A DNA stretch of 64,000 nucleotides from Prochlorococcus marinus str. MIT 1214 (GCF_027359355.1 NZ_CP114777.1:496001-560000), one strand, 5' to 3'; counted from the stretch's first letter, positions 42,777 through 50,129 are shown. A program made the numbers and translations. Notes: a model not told the origin generated them from the sequence alone.

Positions 42777-43026
42777 CAAATAAAAATCAATTCAAGAAAT
42801 TTTTACATACTCCATCTGGTTTGGATAGAAATATTAGAGAATCAAATAGCGAAGCTCGCAGTTTCTTCAAATAACAAAAAGCCTCAAGCTAAATCGCTTC
42901 TACAGGAATGGCTTTTATTCCCCGTATGACATAAATAGGCTTTAGACATTTTTGCTAAAAATTTAATTAGCTATAGACAACTGTTTCCAAGAGAAGCTAA
43001 AAAGAAGTTCACTAGATTTTCACCTC

Positions 43027-43302
43027 TTGTCTATATCAGTAACTTCTCCTTGTCCTGAGACCACTATTGAGGAACTAGGAATTAAAAGCTGGCCAATCTG
43101 GACTTGTGAAGCAAGCTCTTTTGATTGGACTTATGACGATAAAGAGACTTGTTTGTTGCTTGAGGGTGAAGTCACAGTCACTCCTGAGGGGGGAGAAGCA
43201 GTAAAGTTTGGTGCAGGAGACTTAGTTGTCTTCCCAGCTGGAATGGACTGTAGATGGGATGTTCATAAGGCAGTCCGAAAGCATTATCAATTTGGTGGTT
43301 AA
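43027..43302 (+). CDS. Small cupin (DUF861-like)
   Basis: 91 residues, TTG start. KSWPIWTCEASSFDWTYDDK, ETCLLLEGEVTVTPEGGEAV, GAGDLVVFPAGMDCRWDV: the single-domain cupin layout of the DUF861/cupin_3 family, as in ureidoglycolate-type enzymes. Metal-binding His are mostly absent, as is common in the family. Cytosolic. Confidence 0.8.
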   Translation: MSISVTSPCPETTIEELGIKSWPIWTCEASSFDWTYDDKETCLLLEGEVTVTPEGGEAVKFGAGDLVVFPAGMDCRWDVHKAVRKHYQFGG

Positions 43303-43326
43303 ACTAAGTAAGCACTATCAAATCAG

Positions 43327-43422
43327 ATGAAAAACATATCTAAAGTGATTGCAATCGGTATCGTTGCAATTTTTGTCCTTTCTGCCTTTGCGGGATTGTT
43401 CGGAACTCTTTTATCAAGCTAA
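43327..43422 (+). CDS. 31-residue membrane peptide
   Basis: MKNISKVIAIGIVAIFVLSA, FAGLFGTLLSS. One helix. First of six closely packed co-directional small genes (43327-44340). Confidence 0.6.
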   Translation: MKNISKVIAIGIVAIFVLSAFAGLFGTLLSS

Positions 43423-43433
43423 TCAATCTCACC

Positions 43434-43607
43434 ATGATTTATAAAATCGTTAGACAAGATAAAAAATCTGACGAAATTACTCAGCAATCTTTCAACAGCT
43501 ATGACGAGGCATACGATCTATTAGAAGAAATTTATTCCGATGTTTGTTGCTCTGATGCTGATTATGGGGACCGTCCCTATTATGAAATTATTGATATAAA
43601 AGAATGA
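43434..43607 (+). CDS. Small acidic protein, 57 residues
   Basis: MIYKIVRQDKKSDEITQQSF, YDEAYDLLEEIYSDVCCSDA, DYGDRPYYEIIDIKE. Predicted beta-alpha-beta; CC pair. Stop and next start overlap as ATGA. Confidence 0.6.
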   Translation: MIYKIVRQDKKSDEITQQSFNSYDEAYDLLEEIYSDVCCSDADYGDRPYYEIIDIKE

Positions 43608-43744
43608 AACTTATAGACAAGAATAAGCAACTAATTGCTTGGTATAAAAAGAAGCTTGGTCTGACTGATTATGGATTACTTTGGCTTGTCTTTTTTAAAG
43701 GAGTATTTGTAGCTCTATTACTAGAAAGATTGATTGTTCACTAA
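43604..43744 (+). CDS. One-helix membrane protein, 46 residues
   Basis: MKLIDKNKQLIAWYKKKLGL, then helix YGLLWLVFFKGVFVALLLER. Start overlaps the previous stop (ATGA) and stop touches the next start (TAAATG), so coupled. Confidence 0.65.
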   Translation: MKLIDKNKQLIAWYKKKLGLTDYGLLWLVFFKGVFVALLLERLIVH

Positions 43745-43954
43745 ATGTTTAATCAAGAAGTCCTATTTGAATATCTAAGTTCACCTGAGGGAATTAATAA
43801 AATTATTGTAGGGATTATTATCGTTGGAGCCATTAATGCAATCTTTATAACTTTTAGCGTTCGGAGTACTTATGGAGCTGCAAAAATAGAAAGAGAAAAA
43901 CTAAAAAATCAACAAGCTAAAATCGATAGATTATCCCCTACTAAACAGGAATAG
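43745..43954 (+). CDS. One-helix membrane protein, 69 residues
   Basis: Short start, helix IIVGIIIVGAINAIFITFSV, then a charged coil (KIEREKLKNQQAKIDRL). Fourth in the packed series. Confidence 0.65.
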   Translation: MFNQEVLFEYLSSPEGINKIIVGIIIVGAINAIFITFSVRSTYGAAKIEREKLKNQQAKIDRLSPTKQE

Positions 43955-43959
43955 AATAT

Positions 43960-44145
43960 ATGCCTTTTATAAAACTATGGAGAAGAACATCAAGAGGTAG
44001 ACGTCTAAATATTAAACGTGTAATGTTTTTCCCTTTAATTGTTTATTCAGCCTATTTACTGCTCGATAGTTTTATGCCGTTGTTTATGGTTGGATTTGTG
44101 ATTTGGTTGTTGTATAACTGGACTGGTAAAAGAAAATTTTGGTGA
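43960..44145 (+). CDS. Basic membrane protein, 61 residues
   Basis: Strongly basic start (KLWRRTSRGRRLNIKRVMF), then one long or two short membrane segments (YSAYLLLDSFMPLFMVGFVI), basic end. 5 bp after 43745-43954. Confidence 0.65.
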   Translation: MPFIKLWRRTSRGRRLNIKRVMFFPLIVYSAYLLLDSFMPLFMVGFVIWLLYNWTGKRKFW

Positions 44146-44175
44146 TGAACCAAGTAGATTCATTGAAATGAACAA

Positions 44176-44340
44176 GTGAGAATATTCTTTTTGATTGCTA
44201 TTCTTTTTGGTCTTACTTTCCCTAGCGTGCGAATAACCCTTGCAGCTTTATTGGAAGGGACATCTGACTATTTATATGATTCAGCGAAGAAGGAAAAGAC
44301 TTTTATTCCCTATTGGCTGAAGAAGGTAAGAGATAACTAA
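44176..44340 (+). CDS. Small membrane protein, 54 residues
   Basis: GTG start. RIFFLIAILFGLTFPSVRIT helix or signal, then LEGTSDYLYDSAKKEKTFIP. Convergent overlap of 4 bp with 44337-44489. Function unknown. Confidence 0.55.
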   Translation: MRIFFLIAILFGLTFPSVRITLAALLEGTSDYLYDSAKKEKTFIPYWLKKVRDN

Positions 44341-44489
44341 TCTTCCTTCTTCTTGTCGCAAACTTTTTGGTAATCCTTCTTGCAGTAATCGAGCACATGC
44401 TCAAGGTACTTGTCAGTCGATTCTTCGCACTTGGCTCGTTCAAGGATATAGAACATGATCTCATCTAATATTTCTGATCTACTTTTCAT
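44337..44489 (-). CDS. Small charged helical protein with four Cys
   Basis: 50 residues: MKSRSEILDEIMFYILERAK, then CEESTDKYLEHVLDYCKKDY and VCDKKKED. Cys spaced through an acidic/basic helix. Function unknown. Confidence 0.6.
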   Translation of the reverse strand: MKSRSEILDEIMFYILERAKCEESTDKYLEHVLDYCKKDYQKVCDKKKED

Positions 44490-44571
44490 TGCGTTTTAGG
44501 AGTTCAATTTCTTTTATTATCTCTTGCATGGAATCATCTAAGTGGAAACCTACAGAAGAGAACGGGAAGTG

Positions 44572-44691
44572 ATGGAAGCAGTTTGGATGCAAGTTAAAGG
44601 TGCATGTGAGAAATTAAAAAAAGAAACTAATGCCAAAGATGCGCACATCAGAAAAATGCTCAAAGAGATGGCTGATCGTTATTACTCATAA
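44572..44691 (+). CDS. Small helical protein, 39 residues
   Basis: MEAVWMQVKGACEKLKKETN, then IRKMLKEMADRYYS. Family of 23575-23730. A 14-codon frame from ATG 44529 ends TGATGG on this start; comparison with the longer relative suggests it was once the N-terminus in one frame. Confidence 0.55.
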   Translation: MEAVWMQVKGACEKLKKETNAKDAHIRKMLKEMADRYYS

Positions 44692-44741
44692 ATAATGTTG
44701 AAGTCTCTAAAAGTTATGACGAAAAAAAAATAAAAAGACAA

Positions 44742-45164
44742 ATGAATCTAACGGTTAATTCTAAACTTGAAATACCAGCCAACGAAATACAGTGGAGATT
44801 CTCTAGATCATCAGGAGCAGGTGGACAGAACGTAAACAAGACAGAAAGTCGAGTTGAAATTGTATTTAACGTATCTGAATCAAAAACATTAACTCCATAT
44901 CAGAAGCAAAGGATCTCAATTCAGGATGAACTTAAGTTAACCAATGGGTGTATTTGTATAGCTGTTCAGGATAAGAGAACTCAATATCAGAACAGACAAC
45001 TGGCTTTAACCAGGCTTGCTTCAATCTTACGAGAGATATTAAAGCCGCCTCTAAAGAAGAGAAGGGAGACCAAACCAACACGCTCCTCTAAAAGGAAGAG
45101 GGTTGAGTCAAAGAAGAAAAGAGGTGAACTAAAGAAGAGCAGACAATCAAATATAGATTACTGA
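44742..45164 (+). CDS. arfB: Ribosome rescue peptidyl-tRNA hydrolase, ArfB type
   Basis: 140 residues. IQWRFSRSSGAGGQNVNKTE holds the GGQ motif that hydrolyses peptidyl-tRNA, in the RF-1 family domain (residues about 8-110). The C-terminal 35 residues are strongly basic (KKRRETKPTRSSKRKRVESK), as the ArfB tail that enters the empty mRNA channel of stalled ribosomes. Length and order fit ArfB/YaeJ. Confidence 0.93.
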   Translation: MNLTVNSKLEIPANEIQWRFSRSSGAGGQNVNKTESRVEIVFNVSESKTLTPYQKQRISIQDELKLTNGCICIAVQDKRTQYQNRQLALTRLASILREILKPPLKKRRETKPTRSSKRKRVESKKKRGELKKSRQSNIDY

Positions 45165-45219
45165 AAACAATAATAAGATCGAGGAAAAAACTTCTCCTAC
45201 ATTCTTTACTCCTTACATC

Positions 45220-45390
45220 TCATAAGTCTAAGCAGCCTCTGGACTCCATCCAATCTTTCTCTCGAGTCGCTGCATCCCACACAGACACTTTGAAGTCAGA
45301 TGGTCTCCATGAGGCATAAGACGTTAGTGTAGACGACAAATAAGAATCGTTCTGGAATGCCTCTCGCAGCAATAATTGAAATGTTGACAT
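45220..45390 (-). pseudogene. Possible fragment of a larger lost gene
   Basis: 56 codons: MSTFQLLLREAFQNDSYLSS, SDFKVSVWDAATREKDWMES. Base composition is less AT-rich than the flanks, and coding-like pieces in other minus frames continue to about 45640 (PAEEWDYLEEETLKHTGSAS, then CMTCQHFNYC). Probably a decayed gene of foreign or old origin; family not recognised. Confidence 0.35.
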
Positions 45391-45801
45391 GTCATGCAAA
45401 CGCTAGCTGAACCTGTGTGTTTAAGAGTCTCTTCTTCGAGATAGTCCCATTCCTCTGCTGGGTTGCAACGCTTCTGGGGTAGAACTTTTTGGGTGCGATA
45501 CTAAGACATTGCCTTAATCCCATAGGTTCTGCTACCACTGAATTCCAGTCTGATGCACGAAAAACGGCATAGGGTGAAGGACATTGGAGCCATATGCATC
45601 TAGCAGCACACCTGTACTAACGACGACAAGGAGGCGTTGTCAAGTAGCTACTGAATCAATTAATTAAATTGATAAATAATATTCATCTCATGGGGCTTTG
45701 CGTCCTCGCTTATACGTAATTAGGCTTCACACATTTTTGATAAAAATATATCAGGTTCTAGATTGACATAAATTTCACTAATAAAAAATTTCGCATGATA
45801 T
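45391..45801. other. Gap with broken coding pieces
   Basis: About 410 bp; 45391-45640 carries the broken minus-strand pieces noted for 45220-45390. 45641-45801 shows nothing. Confidence 0.4.
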
Positions 45802-45984
45802 TTATGCAGCTTCTACCTTTTTGAATGCTTTCTCGTACATTTCACCTGTTCCATCAGGTTGGAATTTTGCGCAATTAGCATCGTGAACCTCTTTTGCATG
45901 GCCCATCGCCTTAGCTATGTTCTTTGTGGGAAACCCACTTGCATGACAAGCTTTTGCATATCTATGCGGAAGGGTGCTTGTTTA
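45802..45984 (-). pseudogene. Start-less Lys/His/Cys protein
   Basis: Frame HRYAKACHASGFPTKNIAKA, MGHAKEVHDANCAKFQPDGT, GEMYEKAFKKVEAA. No start codon after the upstream stop, although an internal ATG at MGHAK could give 34 residues. The style is that of a small conserved protein that lost its 5' end. Confidence 0.5.
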
Positions 45985-46004
45985 TTCGAAAATAATTTTG
46001 CTAT

Positions 46005-46154
46005 CTAATGATCATGACCATGATGATGTCCCTTCTGGTCATCTTTGTTATCGTGTTCTTCTGTCTATTCTTCCGAAGCCATTTGGCAAACAGTTACAAG
46101 AAGAGGTGTAAATAGAGAAAAAGCAGCGAACAAAGAGATCGCGAACTTACGCAT
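46005..46154 (-). pseudogene. Secreted His-rich protein with a nonsense codon
   Basis: 50 codons: signal peptide (RKFAISLFAAFSLFTPLLVT), TAG at codon 30 (46065-46067), then EEHDNKDDQKGHHHGHDH. The His-rich tail suggests metal binding in the periplasm when intact. Confidence 0.6.
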
Positions 46155-46348
46155 TGAAAGATTCTGAAAATAGCATTCATTTTAAATTTATATACTTTTT
46201 GCATCCATGACTTTTATTGTGGCAAATTAAGTATTTCACTTGATCGCATAAAACGGTATCAACCGCTACACTTTATGTACGTTCGATTTCCTCAGGGAAA
46301 TGCATGTTTAGGTAACAGGGAACGGGGTTACCTCTACCGAGAAACGTG

Positions 46349-46627
46349 ATGAATCACCTTCCTTTAATCAGAAAAAGCCTTTGCAAGAAAAGCTCACTCC
46401 ACAACGCTGAGTTGTTTCTATCTTCCAGACCAAGTCATTCAAGCTCAACCAAATTAAATATTCGGCTACTTGAGCAAAAGGCAAAAAGAAAAGCAATACA
46501 TCAGTCCGAACTGAATCTTGCTTCTAGATGCAGCACTAACTCCTCCAGCTTGAATAGCCACTTAGCCAGAAAAAAAGAGCGAGAGCAAAGATTGCACTCA
46601 GCACAAATCATCTCGATGATTAAATAA
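46349..46627 (+). CDS. Ser/Arg/Lys-rich basic protein
   Basis: 93 residues from ATG 46349. Ser runs (SSRPSHSSSTK, CSTNSSSLNS) and basic stretches throughout; no hydrophobic core. Could bind nucleic acid, or the frame could be spurious. No relative here. Confidence 0.4.
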   Translation: MNHLPLIRKSLCKKSSLHNAELFLSSRPSHSSSTKLNIRLLEQKAKRKAIHQSELNLASRCSTNSSSLNSHLARKKEREQRLHSAQIISMIK

Positions 46628-46732
46628 ACTTTTCTTATAAGAAGCATCAATTCCCATAATCAAAAACTGTGAGTAAAAACTCACAGCATGGCTAATTGTT
46701 CTTTATATTTGCTTCATATTTCATTTTTTGCC

Positions 46733-46840
46733 ATGACTCCTGAAGCAGAAAAGTTTAACGGTTGGGCAGCAATGCTTGGCTTCGTTGCAGCCTTTGGTGC
46801 ATATGCAACAACAGGTCAAATTATTCCTGGAATTTTCTAA
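46733..46840 (+). CDS. hli: High-light-inducible protein, minimal form
   Basis: 35 residues: MTPEAEKFNGWAAMLGFVAA, then ATTGQIIPGIF. NGW in place of NGR, as in 10290-10442. An in-frame ATG at 46688 would add 15 hydrophobic residues. Directly followed by the NPFKP peptide gene (GTG abuts the TAA). Confidence 0.85.
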   Translation: MTPEAEKFNGWAAMLGFVAAFGAYATTGQIIPGIF

Positions 46841-46915
46841 GTGGAGCTCAATCCATTTAAACCCTATCAACAATTTTTTCAAAACCTATTGAAAAGATCT
46901 AACAAAAGTTCTTAG
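46841..46915 (+). CDS. NPFKP mini-protein, 24 residues
   Basis: GTG start immediately after the hli stop. MELNPFKPYQQFFQNLLKRS, NKSS. Amphipathic, basic end. The NPFKP start recurs in three other tiny genes. Its stop lies in the first arm of a terminator. Confidence 0.55.
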   Translation: MELNPFKPYQQFFQNLLKRSNKSS

Positions 46916-46941
46916 CGGTCTGGTTAAGAACTTTTTTTTTT
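46906..46941 (+). terminator. Rho-independent terminator
   Basis: AAGTTCTTA and TAAGAACTT, 10-nt loop, then about nine T. Ends the hli-NPFKP unit. Confidence 0.9.
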
Positions 46942-47073
46942 CAACTAAAATTTTGTTTTAATTAAACGTCTGTTCCGTAGTAGTTGAATTGATTAAAATT
47001 TCATAAATCTATTTCTGGCCTCTAATGGCTTTTCTCAGCTATGGAAGCTATAGAGAGGAGAGAACCCCTGCGG

Positions 47074-47466
47074 TTAAGACGAGTAGTAAGAAGTAGTCCA
47101 TTGCTTATCTTTTAGTAATCCATATGTACCCAAAACAGGGTTAACAATAAGGAGGATCCAATACAGCAAAGGTTGACCAGAATCGACAATAATTCCCACA
47201 TTAAGAGTATTGAATACTGCAACTATCAATAAGCAAGACATCAAGCCCAACTCACCTAATAACACTTTCCGAGCAGATTCATGTTCTCTAATGAAACTTG
47301 CAACTATCAATAAGAATCCAATACCTATATTGCTTGCAGCGACGACATCAACAAAGTCTCTCACAAATAACATTGTTTCGCCTGAGACTGATGGGACAAT
47401 GGTATCAACTGAGAAAATCAACAATGGGATGAGTATTACAACCCAATACAATTTGAAGAGATCCAA
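47074..47466 (-). CDS. Four-helix membrane protein, intact copy
   Basis: 130 residues, TTG start. Helices at about 8-25, 45-62, 72-92 and 97-118, with the loop IREHESARKVLLGELGLM. Decayed or truncated copies at 8437-8790 and 37604-37813. Function unknown; plasma or thylakoid membrane. Confidence 0.7.
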   Translation of the reverse strand: MDLFKLYWVVILIPLLIFSVDTIVPSVSGETMLFVRDFVDVVAASNIGIGFLLIVASFIREHESARKVLLGELGLMSCLLIVAVFNTLNVGIIVDSGQPLLYWILLIVNPVLGTYGLLKDKQWTTSYYSS

Positions 47467-47551
47467 CGGTTTTTAGAATCGTTTTTATTCATATATATAG
47501 AATTTTTGAGTCGAAGTTGCAGGACTTGTTGGTTCTCACTTGACATTAGCC

Positions 47552-47890
47552 ATGAATTTTAAAAACCAAAACGACTCCTTAATCAAGGAAAATACATTGA
47601 ACCTAAAAAACAAATTCACATCAAAGTCATCGCAAGCTCAAATAGGAACCCAAGAGACAAGAATAAGAAATGACCGCCAAGCAGTTTTTCAGGTTGTACG
47701 AGATTTAGTACAGGCTCAATTTGTTCGAGGTGATGAAGAGTTAACTAAGAGGCTTTGGCAGGATGTTGCAGATAGAAAGATTGACTTGGACCGTGTGATA
47801 AATCTTATGTATACCTGTGCTTTTCATGAAGACGATGAAGAAATGACCAGAGTTGATGAGACTTATCAAAAGACAGGCTTGGTTGGTTGA
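47552..47890 (+). CDS. Conserved soluble protein, RNDRQAVFQ family
   Basis: 112 residues from ATG 47552, with a 25-residue longer polar N-terminus than 26756-27049. Core RIRNDRQAVFQVVRDLVQAQ through YQKTGLVG is nearly identical. All-helical. Confidence 0.75.
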   Translation: MNFKNQNDSLIKENTLNLKNKFTSKSSQAQIGTQETRIRNDRQAVFQVVRDLVQAQFVRGDEELTKRLWQDVADRKIDLDRVINLMYTCAFHEDDEEMTRVDETYQKTGLVG

Positions 47891-48002
47891 AATGATTTTT
47901 ATCACCTACGGTCACAAAATATAAATAAGACAAAATCTTGGACATCGACAACGTTGTGGAGTTGTATCATTTGTATTTCATATTTTTCTCTTTATTAGGC
48001 GA

Positions 48003-48152
48003 TTATTTAGTATCTTTATCTCGCCAATCTCTTTTTAATGCATAGTCTTTGCTGTTATCTAGGTAAACCACCAAAAAACCAAATAAAAGTCCAATAAAAG
48101 CAACTAAAATTACAAGTTGATTAATCGGAGAAAGATTTTGTAAGAAATTCAT
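48003..48152 (-). CDS. One-helix membrane protein, 49 residues
   Basis: MNFLQNLSPINQLVILVAFI, GLLFGFLVVYLDNSKDYALK, RDWRDKDTK. Intact form of the pseudogene at 30819. Single helix with charged C-terminus. Confidence 0.7.
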   Translation of the reverse strand: MNFLQNLSPINQLVILVAFIGLLFGFLVVYLDNSKDYALKRDWRDKDTK

Positions 48153-48221
48153 TAAAAATATCTAATTATTAATTTATAGTCCCCTTTCATATTTTTTAAT
48201 GACTCACTTTATAAATCTTGT

Positions 48222-48440
48222 TTAGACCTTTCGAGTCTTTTGATTGGATGAATTCCTATTTGAAGGATGAAACCTAAGCTGATCTCTAAAATCCTCATCA
48301 CTCCAATAGTAATCATCGTAAAAGGAAAAAGCTGACATAGCGACACCAGCTGTAAGGAGCGCTCCCACGATCAAAACAATATATAGAAGGGAATAAGAAG
48401 GTACCCAATTACCTGTTCCAGAAATAAAAGCAAAAGGCAT
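48222..48440 (-). CDS. One-helix membrane protein, 72 residues
   Basis: ATG 48440 (TTG at 48470). Helix YSLLYIVLIVGALLTAGVAM, then FYDDYYWSDEDFRDQLRFHP. Aromatic/acidic segment after the helix; function unknown. Confidence 0.6.
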   Translation of the reverse strand: MPFAFISGTGNWVPSYSLLYIVLIVGALLTAGVAMSAFSFYDDYYWSDEDFRDQLRFHPSNRNSSNQKTRKV

Positions 48441-48710
48441 AGTGGCGAGACAAATTAGATTTCCATACAACTACATTCGCTAAGGTAATGATTTTTACTA
48501 CCTGAAAGAAATACCCAATTTTAAATTTCTAATAATTGCTCAAGAAAGATACTTCCTCTCTCCTTTGGATTCAAACCAAATGAACTTCTGGATAACCTCT
48601 ATTTTAAAAAGCAGACCTGATCCAGATGTTCTTTATGAAAAAGATTAGATGGGAAAAGTTTTCTCATTTTTTTTAGTTTCTTAGTCGTATAGCGAAACTT
48701 TTTATGATTT

Positions 48711-48795
48711 GCGAGCAAAGGGACAGGATTTCGACGACTGTCACCTCTCTGACTAGAGTTTGATCCGCAACGCAGCTTTTAACCTTGTTACTCGC
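48711..48795 (-). ncRNA. Candidate structured RNA, copy B
   Basis: Closing stem GCGAGTA/TGCTCGC (seven pairs with one wobble), inner hairpin GACAG/CTGTC around TCGTCGAAATC, conserved GTTGCGGATCAA. About 75 percent identical to copy A at 40901-40990 with both stems kept. All minus frames are interrupted. Motif copy 8 is 37 bp upstream on the same strand. Confidence 0.5.
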
Positions 48796-48831
48796 TCTTA
48801 TGTGATAAAAATATGAAGTTATTTAAAACTA

Positions 48832-48856
48832 ATGTTCGGTTGAGGTAGTGCTTTCC
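48832..48856 (-). promoter_or_regulatory. Recurrent motif, copy 8
   Basis: Minus strand GGAAAGCACTACCTCAACCG then AACAT, a near-consensus copy before candidate RNA B. Confidence 0.6.
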
Positions 48857-48956
48857 AAACTTTGCTTGTTCTCTGGTTGATGTTCACCTATAAATCAATT
48901 GAGGCCAAACCTCATCAAGACATAATTGACTTTATATAGTACGAGTCAATTAATAA

Positions 48957-48996
48957 CCCCTTTAGTTATTGGAATTTCTAGAGGGGTTTCTTGTTT
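48957..48996 (+). terminator. Terminator-like hairpin
   Basis: CCCCTTTAG and CTAGAGGGG (9 bp, one wobble), then TTTCTTGTTTT. No plus-strand gene is recognised upstream within 1 kb, so its purpose is unclear. Confidence 0.6.
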
Positions 48997-49011
48997 TAAC
49001 CTTTTTTTACT

Positions 49012-49070
49012 TGATCCACAAAAATGGGGGCTAATGCCCCCAGGATAAATCGACTATCAACCGAGCTTTT
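49012..49070 (-). promoter_or_regulatory. Orphan copy of the clpS-type leader
   Basis: Minus strand GTTGATAGTCGATTTATCCT, then GGGGGCATTAGCCCCC, TTTTT and GTGGATCAAG. The hairpin is perfect here (6 bp). The bases after it match the start of clpS (ATGGATCAA) but soon reach a stop. Also works as a terminator for 49074-49145. Confidence 0.6.
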
Positions 49071-49073
49071 AGT

Positions 49074-49145
49074 CTATAAGAATGAAAAGCCTAAGAAAAT
49101 CAAAGACAATGATGAGAAAATCAAAAGCATTTCAGTAAATTTCAT
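49074..49145 (-). CDS. 23-residue membrane peptide
   Basis: MKFTEMLLIFSSLSLIFLGF then SFL. AGGAGGTTTT precedes the ATG. Follows the ECL-family gene by 10 bp, exactly the spacing seen at 3272/3283. Paralog of 3283-3360 and 3875-3955. Confidence 0.65.
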   Translation of the reverse strand: MKFTEMLLIFSSLSLIFLGFSFL

Positions 49146-49155
49146 TTAAAACCTC

Positions 49156-49323
49156 CTAAAGGACTACTCTTCTAGGCTGTGGGAAGGATTCAGGCTTAGA
49201 GCAAAAACCATACGTTAGGCACTCCAACTCTTTATCGTCCCTGATCTTCCACAAATAAGGTGAATCGAACATTTCAACCATAATATTTTTAAGCATATGG
49301 TTGAAGGGGTTTCCGCAGGTCAT
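49156..49323 (-). CDS. ECL-family peptide, divergent member
   Basis: 55 residues: MTCGNPFNHMLKNIMVEMFD, then KELECLTYGFCSKPESFPQP and RRVVL. NPF near the start and ECLxxGxC near the end, both as in 2509-2676. RBS CAGGAGG, full upstream element. Forms a two-gene unit with 49074-49145. Confidence 0.7.
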   Translation of the reverse strand: MTCGNPFNHMLKNIMVEMFDSPYLWKIRDDKELECLTYGFCSKPESFPQPRRVVL

Positions 49324-49351
49324 AACTAAACCTCCTGAAAATCCTTAATAC

Positions 49352-49404
49352 ATTTCTACTCCCGAAGCTAGTAAAAATCTATATGGAGACCACTAAAGTA
49401 TTTA
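49352..49404 (-). promoter_or_regulatory. ECL-family upstream element
   Basis: Minus strand TAAATACTT, 34 nt, GAGTAGAAAT, with ATAGATTT between. 38 bp from GAGTAG to the ATG at 49323. Confidence 0.55.
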
Positions 49405-49539
49405 CTATTGTCGTTGCTGATTGCTATCGAAGTTAAAGGGGGGGGTGGGAGACTCAACACAGCCCTTAAAAAAAGAATGATCTATTAAAGTCACAGTAAG
49501 AAAAAGCATCTTTTATTATCTTGCTTTTACTAGATCAGA

Positions 49540-49740
49540 ATCGGAGAAGCAAAAAGAAGAAGAGAACCTGGTTTACCTCCAAAAGCCAAAAAAGAAAAGA
49601 AAACAAGAACTAACGAAAGTCAGTTCTCATGGTCACAATTTTCGATTAACAAATTAAAGAGTCAATACCCGGCTGCACCGTTTGTAACCACTGCTTTGAT
49701 TTTAATAGTTTTACAATGGGGGTTCTCGCTAAATAGCTGA
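49540..49740 (+). pseudogene. MGEAKRR-type gene with ATC at the start
   Basis: IGEAKRRREPGLPPKAKKEK, then YPAAPFVTTALILIVLQWGF and LNS. The relatives start ATGGGAGAA; here it is ATCGGAGAA, and a TAG lies two codons upstream, so no normal start exists. The rest is intact, so either very recent loss or use of a rare start. Confidence 0.6.
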
Positions 49741-49748
49741 ATACCTAA

Positions 49749-49895
49749 ATGGAATTCTTTGATGAGTTCGAAATAATTGGTGGAAGCATTCCTAATTTGA
49801 TCGGTTTAGCGGTTTTCTGCGGTGTAGTTATTTATTTTGAACAAACTAGAAAAGCAAAAGTCAGACGAGGAGAGAAAGTACCTCCTCATCAATAA
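49749..49895 (+). CDS. One-helix membrane protein, 48 residues
   Basis: MEFFDEFEIIGGSIPNLIGL, AVFCGVVIYFEQTRKAKVRR. Shares IIGG-x-(I/V)PNLI with the next gene and 56258-56407. The next ATG follows its TAA at once (TAAATG). Confidence 0.6.
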   Translation: MEFFDEFEIIGGSIPNLIGLAVFCGVVIYFEQTRKAKVRRGEKVPPHQ

Positions 49896-50036
49896 ATGAT
49901 TCTCTTCGCTAAAGCTCAAATCATTGGTGGAATCGTTCCCAATCTGATTGCTTTTGCTTTTTTCCTTGGTGCGATTGGATACTTTGCTTCAACGGGGAAA
50001 ATGGCTGAAATGTTCGGCTGGAAAAACAAGAATTAA
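49896..50036 (+). CDS. One-helix protein, IIGGIVPNLIAF family
   Basis: 46 residues: MILFAKAQIIGGIVPNLIAF, FLGAIGYFASTGKMAEMFGW, KNKN. About 90 percent identical over the last 39 residues to 56258-56407 inside the tRNA-Pro element. Looks like a small thylakoid-type protein; no known subunit. Confidence 0.65.
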   Translation: MILFAKAQIIGGIVPNLIAFAFFLGAIGYFASTGKMAEMFGWKNKN

Positions 50037-50129
50037 CAGCTATAAAAGTTACGGCGGGGTTGGAAAAAGATTGCAGATATTTACTGTGTTAAGCCTACAA
50101 CTGTTAGGCGGTGGTCAATGGCTTAAAAA

